From: DATMXS01 sp050260275
GTDB lineage: Bacteria > Acidobacteriota > Terriglobia > Bryobacterales > Bryobacteraceae
Assembly (NCBI GenBank): GCA_050260275.1
Contig: JBLNBX010000179.1
Span: 1-27,042 of the forward strand
Reading direction: 5' to 3'
Length of the DNA stretch: 27,042 bases
Shown here: positions 10,373 through 17,231 of the stretch, in pieces
Position numbering within the stretch: the stretch's first letter is position 1
How the letters are laid out: each line of letters opens with the position of its first letter
Position numbers and translations under genes: made by a program
Notes under the pieces: model-generated
What the model saw: only the letters and a program-made list of their open reading frames with translations
Databases searched by the model: none
What the model was told of the DNA's origin: nothing

Positions 10373-10823
10373 GAAGCTCACGAACATTCAGGGCGGGTTC
10401 GAGCCGCGCATCGTGGCGTTTTTCTGCAACTGGTGCACGTACCTGGCGGCGGACCTGGCCGGCACGTCGCGCATCAAGTACCCGCCGAACGCGCGCGTGG
10501 TGCGCGTGATGTGCTCGGGCCGTATCGACCCGCAGTTCGTGGTGGAGGCCTTTGCGCAGGGCGCCGACGGCGTGCTGATAGGCGGCTGCCACCCGAACGA
10601 CTGCCATTACCAGGAAGGGAATTACAAGTGCCTGCGCCGCTATCACCTGCTCAAGCGCGTGGTGAAGGAGATGGGCATTGAGGATGAGCGCTTCCGCCTG
10701 GAGTGGATCTCGGCCGCCGAAGCCGACCGCCTGAGAGTGGTGATGGAGGAGATGGTTACGGCGCTCAGGAAGCTCGGGCCGCTGAACTGGAAAGCGGCCG
10801 CCGAACAGGAGGTTAACGCATGA
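10365..10823 (+). CDS. mvhD: MvhD-type [2Fe-2S] linker subunit of hydrogenase/heterodisulfide reductase
   Basis: Small iron-sulfur protein that connects the hydrogenase (MvhAG) to HdrA. The 152-residue protein has the family cysteines: Cys21 and Cys24 in FFCNWCTY, Cys50 in VMCSGRID, and Cys75 and Cys80 in GGCHPNDCHY. These match the MvhD/FlpD family, in which a [2Fe-2S] cluster is bound. It overlaps hdrA by 8 bases and mvhG by 4. FlpD homologues elsewhere couple Hdr to formate dehydrogenase or other electron donors. Here the immediate downstream hydrogenase genes show that H2 is the intended donor. The protein is cytosolic with no signal peptide. Confidence 0.95.
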   Translation: MSEKLTNIQGGFEPRIVAFFCNWCTYLAADLAGTSRIKYPPNARVVRVMCSGRIDPQFVVEAFAQGADGVLIGGCHPNDCHYQEGNYKCLRRYHLLKRVVKEMGIEDERFRLEWISAAEADRLRVVMEEMVTALRKLGPLNWKAAAEQEVNA

Positions 10824-11788
10824 AGCCGAAAGTGGCGTTCTACTGGACGGCCTCGTGCGGCGGGTGCGAGGAGGCAGCCGTAGATCTCGGCGAGGCCCTT
10901 CTCGACGTGGCCGCGGCCGTGGACATCGTGCTGTGGCCCGTGGCGCTCGATTTCAAGAAGAAGGACATCGAGGCGATGGAGGACAACTCCATAGCCGCGG
11001 CGTTCATCAACGGCGCGATCCGCAGCACCGAGCAGGAGGAGATGGCTCACCTGCTGCGCTGTAAGGCGCAGGTCGTCGTTGCCTTCGGCGCGTGCGCGCA
11101 ACTGGGCGGCGTACCGGGTCTGGCAAACGTGGCGGACCGCGCGTCCATCTTCAAGACCGTCTACAGCGACGTGCCGAGCACGGTGAATCCCGCGGGAACG
11201 GTTCCCGAGCGCGTGCACCAGTCGAACGGGCATACGGTCACCTTGCCCGGGTTCTGGGACACCGTCAGAAAGCTCGATGATGTCATCCCCGTGGACTACT
11301 ACATTCCCGGCTGCCCTCCGACGCCGGAGCTGCTGGCTGCGGCAGTGAACGCGCTGCTCGAGGGCAAGCTGCCCGAAAAGGGTGCGGTGCTGTGCCCCGA
11401 CACGGCGCTGTGCGAGGACTGCCCGCGCCGCGACACGAAACCGGACAAACTGGCAATCACGGAGTTCAAACGGCCGTTGGAAGTGATCATCGACCCCGAG
11501 AAGTGCATCCTGGCGCAGGGCGTCATCTGCCTCGGGCCGGCGACGCGCTCGGGCTGCGGCCACCGCTGCATCGAGGGCAACATGCCGTGCACGGGCTGCT
11601 TCGGCCCGACAACCCGCGTGCGGGACTACGGCGCAAAGGCGCTTTCGGGCGTCGCCTCGCTCGTGGCGTCGAACGAGGAGAGCGAGATCGAGCAGATGCT
11701 CGCGCGCATCCCGGACCCGGTGGGCACGTTCTGGCGCTACAGCCTGCCAGCGTCGTTGCTCGTGAGAAGGAGGATTACCAATGGCTGA
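10820..11788 (+). CDS. mvhG: [NiFe]-hydrogenase small subunit, group 3c (MvhG-like)
   Basis: Electron-transfer subunit carrying clusters from the NiFe site toward MvhD. In the 322 residues, the proximal-cluster ligands are visible as Cys13 and Cys16 (ASCGGCEEA), Cys92 (FGACAQLGG) and Cys165 (IPGCPPTPE). A C-terminal Cys-rich half follows, with CPDTALCEDCPR and a Cys-rich stretch around GCGHRCIEGNMPCTGCFG for the medial and distal clusters. There is no Tat signal peptide, so this is a cytoplasmic hydrogenase, unlike group 1 uptake enzymes. It overlaps mvhD by 4 bases and mvhA by 8. The nearest alternatives are other group 3 small subunits (F420-reducing FrhG), but no frhB is present and the Hdr/MvhD context fits group 3c. 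Confidence 0.95.
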   Translation: MKPKVAFYWTASCGGCEEAAVDLGEALLDVAAAVDIVLWPVALDFKKKDIEAMEDNSIAAAFINGAIRSTEQEEMAHLLRCKAQVVVAFGACAQLGGVPGLANVADRASIFKTVYSDVPSTVNPAGTVPERVHQSNGHTVTLPGFWDTVRKLDDVIPVDYYIPGCPPTPELLAAAVNALLEGKLPEKGAVLCPDTALCEDCPRRDTKPDKLAITEFKRPLEVIIDPEKCILAQGVICLGPATRSGCGHRCIEGNMPCTGCFGPTTRVRDYGAKALSGVASLVASNEESEIEQMLARIPDPVGTFWRYSLPASLLVRRRITNG

Positions 11789-13283
11789 TACTGGCATCCG
11801 GCGGAAGATTACGATAGACCCCATCACGCGACTCGAGGGCCACGGCAAGATCGAGATCTTCATCGACGATGCCGGGCAGGTGGAGCAGGCCTACTTCCAG
11901 GTGCCGGAGCTGCGCGGCTTCGAGCGGTTCGCGCAGGGGCGCCCGGTGGAGGAGATGCCGCAGATCACCTCCCGCATATGTGGCGTCTGCCCGACGGCGC
12001 ACCATATGGCGGCGACGAAGGCGCTCGATGCGGTGTATCACGTGACGCCGGCGCCGGCCGGCCGCAAGATACGCGAGCTGGTGTACTCAACCTTCATGGC
12101 CGAGGATCACACGCTGCACTTCTACTTCCTCGGCGGGCCGGATTTCGTCGTGGGCCCGAAGGCGCCTGCGGCGGAGCGCAATGTGCTCGGCGTGGTGGCG
12201 AAGGTCGGCGTCGAGACCGGCAAGGCGGTCATCAACATGCGCCGGAAGCTGCGCGAGCTGACCTCGCTGGCGGCCGGCAAGGCCGTGCACCCCGTGTTCG
12301 GACTGCCTGGCGGCGTCTCCAAGCGCCTCACGAAAGAAGACCAGGCGAAGTTCAAGGCGGTGGCGGCGGAGGCTGTCGAGTTCGCCAAGTTCACGCTCGA
12401 TATTTTCGACAAGATAGTATTGAGCAACAGCGAGTACGTAGACCTCATCCTCTCGGACGCCTTCACCCACAGCACTTACTACATGGGCATGGTGGACGAG
12501 CGTAACCGGGCGACCTTCTACGACGGCCAGCTTCGTGTAGTCGGTCCGGACGGCAAGGAGTACGCAAAGTTCGACTCGGCAAAGTATCTGGACTACATCG
12601 CCGAGCACGTCGAGCCCTGGACGTACATGAAGTTCTGCTACCTAAAGCCGCTCGGATGGAAGGGACTCTCGGACGGCGCGGCGAGCGGGGTGTACGCGGT
12701 TGCCCCGATGGCGCGGCTGAACGTGGTCGACGGGTTCCCGACGCCGGTGGCGCAGGCCGCCTACGAGAAGTACGTCGAGAAGCTCGGCAAACCGGTGCAC
12801 CATACGCTGGCGAACCACTGGGCGCGCGTGATCGAGCTGACCTACGCCGCCGAGCGCATGAAGGAGCTGGCGGACGACGACGAGATCACCGACCCCAACG
12901 TTCGCACGATCCCGACCGAGAAGCCGGCCGAGGGTGTGGGAGTGGTGGAAGCTCCGCGCGGAACGCTGATCCATCACTACGCCACCGACGAGCGCGGTGT
13001 GGTGACGAAGGCCAACCTGATCGTGGCGACGCAGAACAACGCGGCGCGCATCGCGATGAGTGTGGACAAGGCCGCCAAGGGGCTCATCTCCGGCAATCAG
13101 GTGGACGAGGGCCTCTTGAACATGGTGGAGATGGCGTTCCGGGCGTACGATCCGTGCCTCGGGTGCGCAAGCCACTCGCTGCCGGGCGCCATGCCGTTGA
13201 TGGTGACGGTGCGCAACGGCAGGACCGGAGAGCGCGTTTCGACGCTTCGTCGCGACAGCGACGGCTCGGTGCACAGAAGTTGA
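11781..13283 (+). CDS. mvhA: [NiFe]-hydrogenase large subunit, group 3c (MvhA-like)
   Basis: Catalytic subunit that oxidises H2 at the NiFe(CN)2CO centre. The 500-residue protein has the N-terminal L1 motif RICGVCPTAHH (Cys67, Cys70) and the C-terminal L2 motif DPCLGCASH (Cys459, Cys462, His465), supplying all four nickel-ligand cysteines. About 35 residues remain after His465. In this enzyme class the maturation protease removes such a tail, so this is a precursor form, and a dedicated protease gene lies just downstream. It is the last gene of the overlapping operon and is followed by a strong hairpin. No signal peptide or membrane segment is present. The enzyme is likely soluble and bound to HdrABC-MvhD. 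Confidence 0.96.
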   Translation: MADTGIRRKITIDPITRLEGHGKIEIFIDDAGQVEQAYFQVPELRGFERFAQGRPVEEMPQITSRICGVCPTAHHMAATKALDAVYHVTPAPAGRKIRELVYSTFMAEDHTLHFYFLGGPDFVVGPKAPAAERNVLGVVAKVGVETGKAVINMRRKLRELTSLAAGKAVHPVFGLPGGVSKRLTKEDQAKFKAVAAEAVEFAKFTLDIFDKIVLSNSEYVDLILSDAFTHSTYYMGMVDERNRATFYDGQLRVVGPDGKEYAKFDSAKYLDYIAEHVEPWTYMKFCYLKPLGWKGLSDGAASGVYAVAPMARLNVVDGFPTPVAQAAYEKYVEKLGKPVHHTLANHWARVIELTYAAERMKELADDDEITDPNVRTIPTEKPAEGVGVVEAPRGTLIHHYATDERGVVTKANLIVATQNNAARIAMSVDKAAKGLISGNQVDEGLLNMVEMAFRAYDPCLGCASHSLPGAMPLMVTVRNGRTGERVSTLRRDSDGSVHRS

Positions 13284-13313
13284 GCGCCGTTTAGAAGCGA
13301 AGTTGAACTTCAC

Positions 13314-13349
13314 GTGGGGCAGGCAGCGTCCTGCCCCACAGTTGTTTTT
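13314..13349 (+). terminator. Intrinsic terminator after mvhA
   Basis: GTGGGGCAGG (13314-13323), loop CAGCGT, and CCTGCCCCAC (13330-13339) form a perfect 10-bp GC-rich stem. It is followed by AGTTGTTTTT, a T-rich tract ending at 13349. It lies 30 bases after the mvhA stop, so it probably ends the hdr-mvh transcript. Similar hairpins are dispersed in some genomes of this type, so it might also be a repeat element. Confidence 0.7.
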
Positions 13350-13453
13350 GGGGTATTGCGATTGAGTGGCAGCGGCCCAAAGCTCGCTGCGCGCGGCTGG
13401 TGAGGAAGAGACGGCCGGGCGGCGGAGCCTGGTCCGGTAGGATTGTGGAAGAG

Positions 13454-13969
13454 ATGAGTGGCAACGGCGAATTAGATAACAGACGATCCGGCGAGCCGGG
13501 AACCGCGGGCAACCGGGCGGCGTCCGTGAGGGTCCTCTGCCTCGGCAACGACCTGCTCGGCGACGACGCCTTCGGGATCATCGCCGGCCGTGAGATACAG
13601 AAACTCAGGCCCGGCGTGGAAGTTCTGACGAGCGCCGCCTCCGGACTTCATCTCCTCGATCAGATCCTCGGGTGCGAGCGCCTGGTTGTCGTCGACACCG
13701 TCGAGAGCGGCCGCGCCGAGCCCGGCACGATCTATGTGCTCGACGAGGCCGATCTTCCCAGATCGCGAGGCGATTCGCCGCACGCCACCGGCCTGTTCGA
13801 CGCGCTCTCGCTCGCGCGGAGGCTGGGCCTTGGCGCGCCATCGGAGGTCAAGGTGGTGGCAGTCGAAGCCGCCGACAGCCGGACCATCGGCGGCTCCATG
13901 GACCCACGCGTCGAGAACGCGCTCGGCCGCGTTATCGAGTCGGTGCTGGCTTTCCTAGAATCTCGTTGA
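13454..13969 (+). CDS. Hydrogenase maturation protease (HycI/HyaD/HybD family)
   Basis: Nickel-dependent endopeptidase that cuts the C-terminal tail of a [NiFe]-hydrogenase large subunit, most likely MvhA next door. The domain starts at VRVLCLGNDLLGDDAFG. Candidate metal-binding residues are Asp37/38 in that motif, Asp81 in VVVDTVES and His110 in DSPHATGL, matching the Glu/Asp, Asp, His triad of HybD. With the ATG at 13454 the protein is 171 residues and carries about 24 non-conserved N-terminal residues. GTG starts at 13445 and 13400 are also possible, and none has a clearly best ribosome binding site. The gene follows mvhA after 170 bases containing a terminator-like hairpin, so it may need read-through or its own promoter. 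Its last 38 bases overlap the convergent peptidase gene. Confidence 0.88.
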   Translation: MSGNGELDNRRSGEPGTAGNRAASVRVLCLGNDLLGDDAFGIIAGREIQKLRPGVEVLTSAASGLHLLDQILGCERLVVVDTVESGRAEPGTIYVLDEADLPRSRGDSPHATGLFDALSLARRLGLGAPSEVKVVAVEAADSRTIGGSMDPRVENALGRVIESVLAFLESR

Positions 13970-16028
13970 CCAGGTGATCCGCTTTGTACACGGTGCGGAG
14001 CGCCTCCATGATTCCCGCCGAGTGCACCGAAGTAGCACGCGCCTCGTCATCCGTGAAGATGTAGTCGAGGACGAGCGACTGAGTATTGCCGTCGAAAATC
14101 AACCCCACCACCTCGCCGTTACGGTTCACCACCGGAGAGCCCGAGTTGCCGCCGATGATGTCCGCAGTGCTGACGAAGTTGAACGGCGTCGCGGCGTTGA
14201 GCCGGTTGCGGGCGGCGAGCCAGCTCGCGGGTAGCTCGAACGGGGGCTTCGATCCGTGCGCCTGTGCGTGGTCGAACGTTCCGCCGATCACTGTTGTCCA
14301 CGGGATCTGCTTGCCCTGTTCCGTGTAGCCCTTGACGGTGCCGAAGGAGAGCCGCAGCGTGAACGTGGCGTCGGGATAGACGGACGTGCCGTACACAGCG
14401 AAGCGGGCGTTGGCGATCTGCGCGTAGGCCTGGCGCATGGGTTCGGCCACCTGCGTGTCGTACTCTTGCCGCAGCCTGCGGGCTTCCGGCTCGACGGCGC
14501 GGGCGAGCACGATCATGGGATCGTTGGACGCCGCGATGGCCTGTGCGCCGCCCTGGTAGAGTTGCTTGCGATAGGCCACATCGGTGAGATTCGTGCCGCT
14601 AACGAGTTCCGCGGCTCTCGCGGAGGGCGACTTGCCACCGAGGAGCTGCTGCACCACCGGATCGTTGAAGCCCAGAAGCTCGGCCGTCATCGTGAGTGAA
14701 TCGGCCAGCATCGCCGTCTCGAGGTCCGGGTACACCGGAGCCGGCGAGAACAGACTCTGCTCGAGCGAGGGGAGAGCGGCGTCCGTATACCCGCGCAGCC
14801 TCTCCGCGTTTGGCTTCTGGCGCTCCTCGGCCGCACGGACGAGCGCGCGCGCAACCGCGAACAGCTCGCTGTTGAACGCGGCGCCGCTCTCGATCAGCCG
14901 GTGGCGGTAGAAGATGGGGCGCCAGCGCGCCAGGGCAGCCTCGATCTGGTCCCACGCGCCGCCGTACTTGGCCTTCAACTCGGGATTCGCATTTACCGCC
15001 GCGCGCAGCTTCTGCTCTTCGGCGCGTTTCTGGTCCATGATCGATGGCGTCATCAGACCGGCCTGCCTGCCGAGGTAGGCCTTGCGCGAGTTCTGGTATC
15101 CGAACAGAAGATCGGAGCCGTGGCGGGCGTTCTCGAGGCTGCGCTCGCAGTAGATCCTCGCCGTGATTTCGCGGCGCCGGATCGAGTTGAGCGAGTAAGG
15201 ATTCACGACGTCGCGCGTGAACTCGAGTTCCGCCACGGTGTCGAGCCGGCTCGTGCTGCCCGGGTGCCCGGAGACGAATACGAGTTCGTTCTCCGTCGCC
15301 CCGTTCGCGCTCCATTTCAGCCAGTCGGTTATCTTAGCGGGCTTGCCGTTCTCGTACGCGCGGAAGAGCGCGACATCGAGGTCGTAACGCGGAAACTCGA
15401 AATTGTCCGCGTCGCCGCCAAAGAAGGCGATGGCTTCCTCGGGCGCGAATACGAGCCGGACGTCTGTGTATGGCTTGTAGCGGTACAGGTGATAGCGGCC
15501 GCCGTTATAGAGCGTGACCACGTCGCTGCGCAGCCCGGTCTTGTCGAACGATTCTTTTTCGATCGTATTGATCACGGCGCGCCGCGCGCGGTCGGCTTCC
15601 GCTGGAGACATGCCCGGCGCGACGGCGGCGTTCACGCGATCCGTGACGTCCTCTATGGACATCAACACGTTGATCTCAGTGTCGGGGCAGGGGACCTCCT
15701 CGGCATGCGACTTCGCCATAAAGCCATCGGCGACGTAATCCTTCTCCTTGGTGCTGATCTTCTGCAGGCAGTCGCGCCCGACGTGGTGGTTCGTCAGGAT
15801 CAGGGCATCGGAGGAGATGAACGAACCCGAGCCGCCGCTGTTGAAGCGGACGGAGGATCGCTGCAGATGCTCGAGCCAGGCCTTGGTGGGCGTGAAGCCG
15901 TAACGCTGCTGAAGTATCTGCACCGGCGGATCAGTGAACAGCCACATTCCCTCGTCGGCGCTCGCGGTTACGGCGCCGGCCAGGACAAAAGCCGCGATAG
16001 CGGGAAGTGAATAGCGGGAGAGTCGCAT
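13932..16028 (-). CDS. S46 family dipeptidyl-peptidase (DPP7/DPP11-like), secreted
   Basis: Periplasmic serine exopeptidase that removes dipeptides from the N-termini of peptides. The 698-residue length is normal. Residues 1-24 form a signal peptide (hydrophobic stretch AIAAFVLAGAV, cleavage near TASA-DEG), followed by DEGMWLF, a common mature start in this family. The trypsin-like triad is visible: His82 in LTNHHVG, an Asp in RYDLDVALFR, and Ser629 in GGNSGSPVV. The residue 18 positions after the serine is Gly647 (IFDGN). In Porphyromonas DPP11 the equivalent is Arg (acidic P1) and in DPP7 Gly, so hydrophobic P1 specificity is suggested. No clear ribosome binding site precedes the ATG, but GATAAT (16042-16037) could be a -10 for a near-leaderless mRNA. 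Its end overlaps the hydrogenase protease gene by 38 bases. Confidence 0.94.
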   Translation of the reverse strand: MRLSRYSLPAIAAFVLAGAVTASADEGMWLFTDPPVQILQQRYGFTPTKAWLEHLQRSSVRFNSGGSGSFISSDALILTNHHVGRDCLQKISTKEKDYVADGFMAKSHAEEVPCPDTEINVLMSIEDVTDRVNAAVAPGMSPAEADRARRAVINTIEKESFDKTGLRSDVVTLYNGGRYHLYRYKPYTDVRLVFAPEEAIAFFGGDADNFEFPRYDLDVALFRAYENGKPAKITDWLKWSANGATENELVFVSGHPGSTSRLDTVAELEFTRDVVNPYSLNSIRRREITARIYCERSLENARHGSDLLFGYQNSRKAYLGRQAGLMTPSIMDQKRAEEQKLRAAVNANPELKAKYGGAWDQIEAALARWRPIFYRHRLIESGAAFNSELFAVARALVRAAEERQKPNAERLRGYTDAALPSLEQSLFSPAPVYPDLETAMLADSLTMTAELLGFNDPVVQQLLGGKSPSARAAELVSGTNLTDVAYRKQLYQGGAQAIAASNDPMIVLARAVEPEARRLRQEYDTQVAEPMRQAYAQIANARFAVYGTSVYPDATFTLRLSFGTVKGYTEQGKQIPWTTVIGGTFDHAQAHGSKPPFELPASWLAARNRLNAATPFNFVSTADIIGGNSGSPVVNRNGEVVGLIFDGNTQSLVLDYIFTDDEARATSVHSAGIMEALRTVYKADHLVNEILGKPAPTR

Positions 16029-16394
16029 ATAAACTCATTATCCGACTCATCGTGCGCGATTAGATTGCCGCGGTGTTCCGCAAATGCGCGAACACGACTA
16101 GAATGGGTTCAGTACCGGGGCGCGCTGGGGGCGTCGCTCTTCTAAATGAGGGGGCCCGGATGCGGGGGCAAGGGGATGGCTATTCCGCTCACTTACTGTC
16201 TCGCCACTCGTAGTGCGCCCGCGGCGCCTGCGGTTCTCGAAGGCGTTTACCACGGCGCTACGGGCATCCCGCCGCTCCTGAGTGCGGGGATGTTTCAGGC
16301 CACCACCGGCCCGAAGCGCGGCCCGCGGGCCGTGAACACCGGCGGCGAGGCGCTTCGGACGGCTCGATAGACGAAGGAGCAGGAGCATTCGCGT
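16029..16394. other. Intergenic region between divergent S46 peptidase and the SRPBCC operon
   Basis: These 366 bases lie between divergent genes and should hold both promoters. GATAAT on the minus strand (16037-16042) and TAGAAT on the plus strand (16099-16104) are -10-like, but neither has a good -35. A perfect 14-bp palindrome, CGGCCCGCGGGCCG, lies at 16319-16332, 62 bases before the first gene of the operon. A short open frame at 16146-16370 lacks a ribosome binding site and any recognisable motif, and I do not call it. Nothing else is seen. Confidence 0.4.
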
Positions 16395-17231
16395 ATGGAG
16401 ATCGAGAAGCAGCGGCATTCGATAACCGGGGCGCAGCGCTGGGCGGCGCTCGCGGGCGGCTCCGTCGCCCTTATCTGGGGATTGCGGCGGCGCGGGATTC
16501 TTGGCTGGCCGGTAGCGCTCGCGGGCGCGCGCTGGACCGCGATGGGCATAACCGGCCAGCGGGACAAACTACTGGAGTACGTCGGCCTCACTCCGCCCAT
16601 GGCACAGGGCCTGCCGTACGGCCGCGGCGTGAAGATCCGCCGCTCGGTAACGATCAACCGTCCGCCCGAGCAGCTCTATCGCTACTGGCGCAGCTTCGAA
16701 AACCTGCCTCGTCTCATGGACAGGCTCGAAAGCGTCACCGAGACGGACCGGACGCACTCGCACTGGGTGGCCAAAGGCCCGCGCGGGCGGCGGGTGGAGT
16801 GGGATGCGGAAATTATCGCGGAACGCGAGAACGAAATGATCGGCTGGCGGTCCGTTGGAGGCTCGGCCGATCATGCCGGCTCGGTCCATTTCGAGCGCGC
16901 GCCGGGCGATCGCGGCACCGTTGTCCGTGTCCAGATTCAGTACAACCCGCCGGGCGGGCGCCTGGCGGCCGAAATCGCCGAGATGTTCGGCGCCGGCGTC
17001 GAGCAGATGATCCGGGAATCGCTGACGCGCTTCAAGCAGTTGATGGAAGCCGGCGAAATCCCCACCACCGAAGGCCAGAGCTCGGGCCGGCGATCCCGCA
17101 AGATGATGAGGATCTTCAAAGTGGCTGCACGGGCCGCGGGGAAACGCGATGTGGTGGAGGAGGGCTCCGAGCAATCGTTCCCGGCCAGCGACGCGCCGTC
17201 GTGGATGTCGGGCGGAGGGGGTGGCATATGA
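16395..17231 (+). CDS. SRPBCC (polyketide cyclase/START-like) protein with N-terminal membrane hairpin
   Basis: Three parts are visible in 278 residues. Residues about 15-50 form two hydrophobic segments joined by LRRRGILG, resembling the small DUF2892/YgaP-type membrane module. Residues about 78-218 form an SRPBCC-type fold, with VKIRRSVTINRPPEQLYRYW and WDAEIIAERENEMIGWRS. SRPBCC proteins bind hydrophobic ligands in a deep cavity, and no catalytic residue can be assigned. The tail (253-270) carries EEGSEQSFPASDAPSW, a motif seen at the ends of many small bacterial proteins of unknown role. AGGAG lies 9 bases before the ATG. Its stop overlaps the next gene by 4 bases (ATGA), making it the first gene of a five-gene operon. 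The ligand is unknown. Confidence 0.8.
   Translation: MEIEKQRHSITGAQRWAALAGGSVALIWGLRRRGILGWPVALAGARWTAMGITGQRDKLLEYVGLTPPMAQGLPYGRGVKIRRSVTINRPPEQLYRYWRSFENLPRLMDRLESVTETDRTHSHWVAKGPRGRRVEWDAEIIAERENEMIGWRSVGGSADHAGSVHFERAPGDRGTVVRVQIQYNPPGGRLAAEIAEMFGAGVEQMIRESLTRFKQLMEAGEIPTTEGQSSGRRSRKMMRIFKVAARAAGKRDVVEEGSEQSFPASDAPSWMSGGGGGI

Noticed and set aside
9032..11863. Minus-strand frames of about 400-450 codons opposite hdrA and mvhG
   Set aside because: The sense strand carries intact iron-sulfur motifs; the antisense products are low-complexity and lack homology signs.
14901..16010. Plus-strand frame of 369 codons opposite the S46 peptidase
   Set aside because: The minus strand has a signal peptide and full catalytic triad; the frame is a GC-rich shadow.
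16146..16370. 74-codon plus-strand frame before the SRPBCC operon
   Set aside because: No ribosome binding site or motif, and it runs through a 14-bp palindrome.
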